From: Deltaproteobacteria bacterium
Lineage (GTDB): Bacteria > Myxococcota > Polyangia > Polyangiales > B10-G4
Length of the DNA: 7,505 nt
Assembly (NCBI GenBank): GCA_019312705.1
Contig: JAFDCW010000196.1
Coordinates: 1-7,505 of the forward strand
Direction of reading: 5' to 3'
Shown: positions 1 through 5,233 of the stretch, piece after piece
Numbering within the stretch: position 1 is the first letter of the stretch
Layout: every line of letters starts with the position of its first letter
Notes under the pieces: generated by a model
The model's input: the letters and a program-made list of their open reading frames with translations, nothing else
Told to the model about the DNA's origin: nothing
The model's database searches: none
Position numbers and translations under genes: made by a program

Positions 1-68
1 TCGTCGCCAAACTCAAGACACACGTTGCCCCCCACTTCGACAAGCTCATCGGCCGCGAAGCAACCTAA
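1..68 (+). CDS. 3' end of an unidentified gene (partial)
   Basis: The frame starting at base 3 is open from the window edge and ends at TAA (66-68), giving a 21-residue tail, VAKLKTHVAPHFDKLIGREA plus a final T. Its codons (GTC, GCC, CTC, AAG, GGC, CGC) fit the GC-rich usage of the other genes, so I take it as the C-terminus of a real plus-strand gene convergent with the EVE gene. The tail is too short to assign a family; it looks like a soluble, mixed-charge C-terminal helix with no membrane segment. Its stop codon abuts, and overlaps by one base, the palindromic element that follows. Confidence 0.5.
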   Translation, partial: VAKLKTHVAPHFDKLIGREAT

Positions 69-208
69 ACAGTGCCGTATGGAGCGCGATCCACGGCGCG
101 ATCTGGCCTCGCTTTCTGCGCTGCCTGCTCACCTATAAAGATAGGCTGCGCGGGCTGCTCGAAACCGAGACCACCTCGCTTGTGTCTCACGCTCCAGGAG
201 GCACTGTT
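68..208. repeat. ~141-bp imperfect palindromic intergenic element (element 1)
   Basis: The outer arms AACAGTGCC (68-76) and GGCACTGTT (200-208) are perfect 9-bp inverted complements. After three intervening bases, TGGAGCG (80-86) pairs with CGCTCCA (190-196). Shorter blocks keep pairing inward with one-base slips: CAC 92-94 with 182-184, GCG 98-100 with 177-179, TGG 104-106 with 171-173, CTCG 108-111 with 166-169, TTTC 113-116 with 161-164. The tip is CCTAT-AAAG-ATAGG (132-145). The element therefore folds on itself along nearly its whole length. It fills most of the gap between two convergent genes, touching the upstream stop codon. No T-tract follows on either strand, so a classical intrinsic terminator is not supported, although it could still block or stabilise transcript ends. 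A dispersed non-autonomous repeat is the main alternative. Confidence 0.7.
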
Positions 209-234
209 GTGCGCTTGGACTTGGTGGCAGCCGC

Positions 235-723
235 TCAGCTCACGCGGGTCTTTGCGCCGGCGACGGACAGGACCCGCTTGAAGTGCTTCTTGTCGACGGG
301 CTGAATGCTGAGGCGCTGGCCCTTCTGGATCAGCAGCATGCCTTCGAGGCTCGGGTCCCCTTTGAGGTCCCCGAGGCCGACGAGGTCGTCGAAGCGTTCG
401 ACGAACTCCACGTCGACCAAGATCCATCGCGGGTCGTCCTTTGACGACTTCGCATCGAAGTACTTGGACTTCTTCTGGAACTGAGTGGGGTCCGGGTAGG
501 GCGCGCTGGCGACCCGGGCGATACCGGCGGCGCCCGGGGGCTTCGCGTTCGAGTGATAGAAGATCACCAGATCGCCCATCTTCATCTCATCGCGCATGAA
601 GTTGCGGGCCTGGTAGTTGCGAATCCCGTCCCACTCGGCCTTGCCGTCCTTGGCCAGGTGGTCGATCGAGTAGACGTCGGGCTCGCTCTTCATGAGCCAG
701 TATTTGCGGGGGCGTGACGCCAT
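235..723 (-). CDS. EVE-domain protein (Thy28/YTH-like fold)
   Basis: The 162-residue product is essentially one EVE domain, close to the usual single-domain length of about 150 residues. Family landmarks are visible in order: YWLMKSEPDVYSIDHL near residues 8-23, the WDGIRNYQARNFMRD block (31-45), the GDLVIFYHSN strand (50-59), GIARV, the PRWILVDVEFV segment, and a C-terminal LSIQPVDKKHFKRVL. EVE domains belong to the PUA/YTH-like fold, and several bind modified bases in DNA or RNA; the in vivo role of bacterial stand-alone members is mostly unknown. No nuclease or McrB partner is adjacent, so I do not infer restriction or modified-DNA sensing here. The ATG is preceded by AAGGA six bases upstream, a good ribosome binding site. 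It lies 14 bp downstream of the EEP stop, so it is probably the last gene of the minus-strand cluster. Confidence 0.93.
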   Translation of the reverse strand: MASRPRKYWLMKSEPDVYSIDHLAKDGKAEWDGIRNYQARNFMRDEMKMGDLVIFYHSNAKPPGAAGIARVASAPYPDPTQFQKKSKYFDAKSSKDDPRWILVDVEFVERFDDLVGLGDLKGDPSLEGMLLIQKGQRLSIQPVDKKHFKRVLSVAGAKTRVS

Positions 724-737
724 GGGTCGTCCTTAAC

Positions 738-1781
738 CTACGGGCTGGCCATCTGTCGAGGGATGGCGAGGTCGACGGCGACGGGGTAGTGGTCCGAGCC
801 GTTGCCCGGCAAGAGCTCTCCCCCCATGGATCGGGCGCCGGCCCCGACGTAGACGTGGTCGACGCGCATCGGGGGGATCGCCGATAGGTTCGCCGGGGCG
901 CTGTGGCCAAAGCCGTCTTCGCCGGCGATCCAGGCGTCTTCGAGCATTGCGGTGAGCTGGTTATGGAGGGCGTTGTACGGCGTGGAATTGAAGTCTCCGG
1001 CGACGACGATGGGCCCCGCGTCGGGCGGACGAGCGGTGAGCATCGCGAGCAGTTCGTCGCCCCCTCGGCGGTGCACCGCGTAGAGGTCCGGCGTGAAAGG
1101 CGGCATGAGGTGCACACAATGGACTTCGACCGCCGTGCCCTCGACGTCGACGGTAGCCCGGAGCTGGGGCAGGTCGGCTAGGGAATACTCCTCGACGTCT
1201 GTGAGGGGGAGGCGGGAGAGCAGTGCGATGCCGAAGGGCGAGTCCTCGGGGCTGAGGAGCCGGTGCGGATAGGCGGTTGTGACATCGATGGCTTCGAGGC
1301 TCACCGCCCAGCCGTGGGTCACCTCTTCGAGGCAGATCACATCGGCGTCGGCCCCGAGGAGCGAGGCGATGGTCCCCTGGTGATTCGTATTGCCGACGTA
1401 GAGGTTTGCGGTGAGCACTCGGAACGGCAAGCCTTGCGGATAGGTCGCGTTTTGCGGCAGGCGCTCCCCCGCCACCGGCCATGACGAGGCCAGGGCCCCG
1501 AGGAGGGCGAACGGGATGAGCATGCCCTGCCGTCCGAGGACCGAGGCGGTGAACGCCGCGATAGCTGCTGCGGCGAGCCACGGGAGCATCATGTTCATGA
1601 CGACCAGGGGATATATCGGGGCGACTGCGAGGTAGTGCGCCCCCCCGACCACCACGGCGGTGAAGGCGGTGACCCATGCGGCCGCCCACAGCCGCGACCG
1701 GGGCGCACGGCGACGCGCGGCTCCGGGCTTTGCCGGGGGTGGCGGCGCGAAATTGGGAGGGGCCTCGTCGTTGATCGTCAT
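738..1781 (-). CDS. Membrane-anchored endonuclease/exonuclease/phosphatase (EEP) family protein
   Basis: The 347-residue protein has a proline-rich cytoplasmic start followed by an RRR basic patch, three hydrophobic segments (about 31-47, 56-78 and 84-102), and an EEP domain from about 118 to the end. The superfamily's catalytic set is complete: N126 in LTANLY, E153 in LEEV, H224 in VHL, D263 and N265 in GDFNSTP, D308 in RVDHVYV, and the D330-H331 pair in GSDHYPV. The topology would put the domain outside the cytoplasmic membrane. EEP enzymes are Mg-dependent phosphodiesterases or phosphatases acting on DNA, RNA, phospholipids or inositol phosphates; the substrate cannot be told from sequence. 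This layout (N-terminal helices plus EEP) is common in actinobacteria and proteobacteria. The ATG overlaps the upstream sirtuin stop as ATGA, indicating translational coupling. Confidence 0.92.
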   Translation of the reverse strand: MTINDEAPPNFAPPPPAKPGAARRRAPRSRLWAAAWVTAFTAVVVGGAHYLAVAPIYPLVVMNMMLPWLAAAAIAAFTASVLGRQGMLIPFALLGALASSWPVAGERLPQNATYPQGLPFRVLTANLYVGNTNHQGTIASLLGADADVICLEEVTHGWAVSLEAIDVTTAYPHRLLSPEDSPFGIALLSRLPLTDVEEYSLADLPQLRATVDVEGTAVEVHCVHLMPPFTPDLYAVHRRGGDELLAMLTARPPDAGPIVVAGDFNSTPYNALHNQLTAMLEDAWIAGEDGFGHSAPANLSAIPPMRVDHVYVGAGARSMGGELLPGNGSDHYPVAVDLAIPRQMASP

Positions 1782-2020
1782 CCGCCGAGCAGCCCCAGAT
1801 ACGCGTCGAGGATCGCGTCCAGCACCGGCGCGGCCCGGCCGCTGATCTTGTGAGTGACGACGTCCGAGATGTCGGTCACCCCGGGGTTGATCTCCACCGT
1901 CGGGATGCCGGCACGCTCGGCCATGCGCACGGGCTCGGCGATGTAGGGGAAGAGGCTCGACGTACCGACGGAAAGCACGATGTCGAAGCCGCGGCTGAGC
2001 TCGCGATTCAGGACGCGCAC
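1778..2020 (-). pseudogene. C-terminal remnant of a Sir2-family NAD-dependent protein deacylase
   Basis: The frame encodes the last ~80 residues of a sirtuin: NRELSRGFDIVLSVGTSSLF, then PYIAEPVRMAERAGIPTVEINPG and a closing helix. The GTS and xxINPG blocks belong to the second half of the NAD-binding Rossmann fold. A complete sirtuin is about 230-250 residues; the GAGIS NAD-binding motif, the NxD motif, the catalytic HG and the zinc cysteines are all absent. In-frame codons upstream read FGGDPDDAVRVL, resembling the FGExLPxDAV segment that normally precedes this region, so homology extends to about 2046. Beyond that it dissolves into unrelated residues and the 69-aa gene. The first possible start is a GTG at 2018-2020 without a ribosome binding site. 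The fragment cannot deacylate by itself; I read it as the product of a 5' deletion. The stop overlaps the EEP start. Confidence 0.75.
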
Positions 2021-2085
2021 CGCGTCGTCGGGGTCACCACCGAAGGGTCGACGCCTTTCTTCATTCGTCTCGCATCGGTCGGGAA

Positions 2086-2295
2086 TCAGTCTTGGAGCAG
2101 CACCCGGCGCAGGACGACGATTCGCCGCGCCTGCTCGGCGTCGAGGAGGCCCTTCTCTTCGAGGGCAATGAGGGCCTGGTACTCGGCGTCGAGGGGTGGG
2201 AACGAATCGCGGTCGAGCTTCTGCATGCCGCCCCGAAGGAAGCCCTCACAGAGTTCGATGTATTCGAGGAAGCGGCTGTGCGTACTGGGATCCAT
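2086..2295 (-). CDS. Hypothetical 69-aa soluble protein
   Basis: I do not recognise this family. The product starts MDPSTHSRFLEYIELCEGFL and ends RRIVVLRRVLLQD. It is helical in character, with several leucine- and glutamate-rich amphipathic stretches, one cysteine (residue 16), no signal peptide and no membrane segment. The ATG is preceded by a purine-rich GAGAGAAA, a plausible ribosome binding site. It follows hisD by 24 bp on the same strand, as expected for a co-transcribed gene. The ATG, spacing and protein-like composition favour a real gene, but it occupies the place where the N-terminal two thirds of the neighbouring sirtuin would be expected, so it may have arrived with the rearrangement that truncated that gene. 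Confidence 0.6.
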   Translation of the reverse strand: MDPSTHSRFLEYIELCEGFLRGGMQKLDRDSFPPLDAEYQALIALEEKGLLDAEQARRIVVLRRVLLQD

Positions 2296-2319
2296 CGGTG
2301 TTTCTCTCGGCCAACTCGG

Positions 2320-3585
2320 TCAGCGGCGTGCGGCGACGGCCCGGGCGTGGCCCTCGAGGCCCTCGAGGCGCGCGAGCGCTTCGAGGAGGTCGGCCTGGGC
2401 GTGGATGGCGTCCTTGGAGTAGCGAATCATCGAGGTGCGCACGACGAAGTCGTACACGCCGAGGGGCGAGGCGAATCGCGCGGCGCCGCCGGTGGGCAGT
2501 ACGTGGCTGGGGCCGGCGGCGTAGTCCCCGGCGGCCTCTGGCGTGTGGTCTCCGAGGAAGACCGCCCCGGCGGCGTCAATCTCTTCGAAGAGAGCCTCGG
2601 GTTCGCGCACCTGGAGGGCCAGGTGTTCCGCAGCCAGCGTGCTCGCCACTCGCGCCGCCTCTTGCAGGTCACCGACGACAAAACAGAATCCCTTGTCGCG
2701 GACCGAAACCTCGGCGATCGATCGCCTCGGCAGGTCGCCGAGCTGCGCCGCGACCTCCTGGTCTACCCGGTCGGCCTGGGCCCGGCTGAGGGTGATGAGC
2801 AGCGGGTAAGCGTCTTCATCGTGTTCCGCCTGGGAGAGCAGATCGGCGGCGACCACGGAGGGCCTCGCCTCGTCGTCGGCGACCACGAGGATTTCGCTCG
2901 GACCGGCGATCGAGTCGATGTCCACTACGCCGAAGACCAGGCGCTTGGCGCAGGCCACGTAGATGTTGCCGGGGCCGACGACCTTGTCGACGCGCTCGAT
3001 GGACGGCGTCCCGTAGGCGAGGGCCCCGATGGCTTGGGCACCGCCCAGGTCGACGACCTCGGTCACCCCGCTGATCGCGGCCGCGGTGAGGACCTCCGGG
3101 GTTGGCCGCGGAGTCGCAAGCACGATGCGCGGCACGCCGGCGACCGCCGCCGGGATGGCGGTCATCAACACGGTCGATGGATAGCGGGCCTTGCCGCCTG
3201 GGGCGTAGACGCCTGCGGCGCGGACCGGCCGGACCCTTTGGCCGAGAACTACGCCGTCCTCTTCGTAGCGGAAGCCGGCATCGCGCTGGTGTTCGTGGTA
3301 CCGGCGGATGCGCTCCGCGGCTGCGGCGAGGGCATCCCGCACCTCGGCGGGGGCACGCGCGGCCTCCGAGCGCCAATGGTCGTCGTCGAGGCGAACGGCC
3401 TCGAGGGCTCGCCCCTCGAAGCGCTCGGTGAGTTCCCGAAGGGCTTCGTCGCCACGTTCGCGGACAGCCCCGAGGATCTCCCGGACCGCCGGCTCGACCC
3501 GCTCGAGGTCGGCGTCGCCGCGCCGTGAGAGTGCCCGGAGGACTTCGTCGTAGGCCGCGTCGCCGCGCTCGTGGATCTGGAGCAT
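2320..3585 (-). CDS. hisD: Histidinol dehydrogenase
   Basis: HisD oxidises L-histidinol to L-histidine in two NAD-dependent steps, the end of histidine biosynthesis, as a cytoplasmic zinc dimer. The 421-residue product is full length for the family. Landmarks include VRPVRAAGVYAPGGKARYPS, the GGAQAIGALAYGT segment, KVVGPGNIYVACAKR, DSIAGPSEILVVAD, LLSQAEHDEDA, AAEHLAL and DYAAGPSHVLPTGG. Residues equivalent to the zinc-binding and catalytic set of E. coli HisD are all present: Q252, H255, E320, H321, D354 and H413. I chose the ATG at 3583-3585; a GTG nine bases upstream (3592-3594) is also in frame, and neither has a clear Shine-Dalgarno. The upstream acyltransferase frame stops 21 bp before this ATG. 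No other his gene is in the window, so hisD is at least locally detached from a his operon. Confidence 0.97.
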   Translation of the reverse strand: MLQIHERGDAAYDEVLRALSRRGDADLERVEPAVREILGAVRERGDEALRELTERFEGRALEAVRLDDDHWRSEAARAPAEVRDALAAAAERIRRYHEHQRDAGFRYEEDGVVLGQRVRPVRAAGVYAPGGKARYPSTVLMTAIPAAVAGVPRIVLATPRPTPEVLTAAAISGVTEVVDLGGAQAIGALAYGTPSIERVDKVVGPGNIYVACAKRLVFGVVDIDSIAGPSEILVVADDEARPSVVAADLLSQAEHDEDAYPLLITLSRAQADRVDQEVAAQLGDLPRRSIAEVSVRDKGFCFVVGDLQEAARVASTLAAEHLALQVREPEALFEEIDAAGAVFLGDHTPEAAGDYAAGPSHVLPTGGAARFASPLGVYDFVVRTSMIRYSKDAIHAQADLLEALARLEGLEGHARAVAARR

Positions 3586-3606
3586 CGCCCGCACGCTGTT
3601 AGCAAC

Positions 3607-4404
3607 TCAGCTCGGCGCTGTCGAGGCGGCAGCCTCTTGGGCACCGGCGGGACGCTCGGGATGCGGCCGCGCCTGGTACTCGCGGCGCAGCTGGTCGAGC
3701 TCGAGGAGGATTTGCTCCCTTTCGAACACCAGTTTGCGTACGAGGCGCCGGTTCGATGAGAAGAGGGTGCGAGTCACGATGCGGCCGGAGTAGCGGGCGA
3801 GCTGTCGCCGGTAGCGGATCCACCACATGCCGGCGAAGGGCAGCGTCATCAGGTACGCCGTGGTCACGACCCAGGAGCCCGACGCGGCGTAGGCGAAGTA
3901 GCCGAAGAGCGTGTAGAAGGCTCCGTGGATCCCGCTGCCGGCGACGATGGCTGTGATGGCGCGCATCGCTTCGTCGGGGGCTCGCATGACGAAGCGCCGG
4001 GTGATGCGTTGGGGAATGAACGCGTGGACGAGGCCGTAGAGCGCAAAGGGGCCCAGGGCGACGGCGTAGAGGGTCATTTTCAGTGCTTCACGGCGCGCCG
4101 ACAGGGTCTTCGGAGGGCGGTCGAGGAAGTCTCGGCGCAGGCTGACCTGGGCCAGGTGCTCTTTGTGGCGGCGAATCGTGCGTTGAAGGCGCACGACGTT
4201 CTCCGGGCGCTCCGCCTCGAAGTAGCTCACCGCGTCGGCGATGGCCTGCTGGGCGTCCATCAGGTCGTCGAGGTGTTCCCTCGATTGGGTTACGCCCTTG
4301 AGGCGGTCGAGCATCTTGCGCCGCTGCCCGCGCACGTCCGGCATCCGGCCCATCACCTCTTCGAGGATCGTCGCGGAGTAGAGTTCGGCGATGTCGCGAA
4401 CCAA
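3607..4404 (-). CDS. C-terminal membrane half of a split PlsC-type acyltransferase
   Basis: The product reads DIAELYSATILEEVMGR, a charged helical region, three hydrophobic segments (about 107-129, 149-173 and 178-196), then a basic helix and ELDQLRREYQARP. This matches the C-terminal half of long bacterial acyltransferases (about 400-500 aa) in which a PlsC domain is followed by a helical linker and membrane segments. It is in the same reading frame as the upstream PlsC gene. The only interruption is the TAG at 4417-4419, and codons after it continue HHAELVRDIAELY without another stop. As a separate gene it would need the TTG at 4402-4404, which has no ribosome binding site, so independent translation is doubtful. 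I read it as the downstream part of a gene broken by a nonsense change, or of an intact gene with a sequencing error. It contains no PlsC motifs. Confidence 0.75.
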   Translation of the reverse strand: MVRDIAELYSATILEEVMGRMPDVRGQRRKMLDRLKGVTQSREHLDDLMDAQQAIADAVSYFEAERPENVVRLQRTIRRHKEHLAQVSLRRDFLDRPPKTLSARREALKMTLYAVALGPFALYGLVHAFIPQRITRRFVMRAPDEAMRAITAIVAGSGIHGAFYTLFGYFAYAASGSWVVTTAYLMTLPFAGMWWIRYRRQLARYSGRIVTRTLFSSNRRLVRKLVFEREQILLELDQLRREYQARPHPERPAGAQEAAASTAPS

Positions 4405-4416
4405 TTCGGCGTGGTG

Positions 4417-5088
4417 CTATTCATGCACGTGCACAGCTTCGGCGCGAATGCCCTCCTGGATACGGTCCGTCATCGCCCGTGCCGCTTGGCGTTCGTCGGC
4501 TTCGAAGGCAGCGCGGAAGTCACGGGCGTCGATCGGCTCACCGAAGCGCACCAAGACCCGGGTGAGGTAGCGGTCCCGGTCTTCGAAGTTGAGGCCTACC
4601 GGGACGATCTTTACGCCCAGGGTCCAGTCGTTCTTGGCCTCCGCGCCGAGGGCGATGCGCGCCGTGCCGGTCTTGAGCTCTCGCACGTGACGCTCCGGTG
4701 CGTTACGCCCTTCCGGGAAGATCCCGATCGTGCCGCCGCCCTCGAGGACTTCGTAGGCGGCGCGAAAGGAGTCCGCGTTGGCATCGTCGGGAGCGGGACC
4801 ATCTTGCGGGCTATCTTGGCGCCGATAGATGGGAATGACGCCGGCGTTTCGGAAAAGCAACGACACCGCCGGGTTGTCGAAGAGGCCGCTCCGGGCGAGG
4901 TAGGAGATGGTCCGTGTCGTCTGCGAGCCCAGGACGACCGTGTCCATGATCGAGTTTGGATGGTTCGCCGCAAGAATCACCGGGCCCTCGGCGGGGATGC
5001 GTCGCCTCCCCGTGGACTTGATGTCGACGAAGTAAAGCTCGAGGCCAAGCGTCAGCCCGCGGCGGAGAGCGCGATAAAGGAAGGCCAT
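4417..5088 (-). CDS. PlsC-type lysophospholipid/glycerol-phosphate acyltransferase, N-terminal domain ended by an in-frame TAG
   Basis: The 223-residue product is a PlsC/LPLAT domain, which moves an acyl chain from acyl-CoA or acyl-ACP to a lysophospholipid or glycerol phosphate at the inner membrane. Visible motifs are NHPNSIMD (residues 42-49; catalytic H43 and D49), GVIPIYRRQD (motif II), FPEGRN (124-129, motif III) and IVPVGLNFEDRDRY (motif IV region). A hydrophobic N-terminal stretch (about 11-22) would help membrane binding. It stops right after AEAVHVHE at TAG 4417-4419, and the same frame continues as the rest of this acyltransferase subtype, so catalysis could survive but the membrane half is lost. 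I use the ATG at 5086-5088, which follows AGGGGGG at a short spacing; a TTG 18 bp upstream (5104-5106) lacks such a site. The palindromic spacer lies immediately upstream. Confidence 0.88.
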   Translation of the reverse strand: MAFLYRALRRGLTLGLELYFVDIKSTGRRRIPAEGPVILAANHPNSIMDTVVLGSQTTRTISYLARSGLFDNPAVSLLFRNAGVIPIYRRQDSPQDGPAPDDANADSFRAAYEVLEGGGTIGIFPEGRNAPERHVRELKTGTARIALGAEAKNDWTLGVKIVPVGLNFEDRDRYLTRVLVRFGEPIDARDFRAAFEADERQAARAMTDRIQEGIRAEAVHVHE

Positions 5089-5096
5089 CGTCCCCC

Positions 5097-5233
5097 CTAG
5101 ACCCAATGCCGTTCAATTGCGTCAGTCGCCGAGCGCGACCGCAGGGGCGGGCCGAAGGAATACCAAAGGTATTTCGAGGTCGGTCCTGAGGACGAAAGCC
5201 GGCGAATGGCGTGAGTGAACGGCATTGCCCTAG
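5097..5233. repeat. 137-bp imperfect palindromic element between kinase and acyltransferase genes (element 2)
   Basis: CAATGCCGTTCA (5104-5115) and TGAACGGCATTG (5216-5227) are perfect 12-bp inverted complements. Outward, CTAG occurs at both ends (5097-5100 and 5230-5233). Inward, TCGCC (5126-5130) pairs with GGCGA (5201-5205), and partial pairing continues through the CGACC/CAGG area. The tip is AATACC-AAA-GGTATT (5159-5173), extended by a G-C and a G-T pair. The element occupies almost exactly the space between the kinase stop (TAG, inside the right CTAG) and the acyltransferase ribosome binding site. Transcribed from the minus strand it would form a long hairpin in the mRNA. No T-tract follows, so I do not call it an intrinsic terminator. 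An ORF can be drawn through it, but that runs antisense-like through the palindrome and into the kinase gene in the wrong frame. Confidence 0.75.

Noticed and set aside
68..208. Classical intrinsic terminator between convergent genes
   Set aside because: The hairpin is far longer than usual terminators and no T-tract follows on either strand.
72..427. Short ORFs on both strands through the first palindrome and the EVE gene
   Set aside because: They arise from the palindrome and out-of-frame reading of the EVE gene, without start signals or recognisable products.
235..723. EVE protein as part of a modified-DNA restriction or defence system
   Set aside because: No McrB-like GTPase, nuclease, methyltransferase or other defence partner is next to it in the window.
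2092..3528. A 478-codon open frame on the plus strand opposite hisD
   Set aside because: It lies antisense to a full-length, catalytically complete hisD; long antisense frames are expected in GC-rich genes, and its product has no recognisable domain.
4417..4419. TAG read as pyrrolysine or by programmed readthrough
   Set aside because: Pyrrolysine is known mainly in methylamine methyltransferases and this is an acyltransferase linker; no readthrough motif follows. A nonsense change or sequence error is simpler.
3925..5100. A 391-codon open frame on the plus strand opposite both acyltransferase halves
   Set aside because: It is a shadow of the PlsC coding sequence. It spans the TAG region simply because the opposite strand has no stop there, and its product shows no family features.
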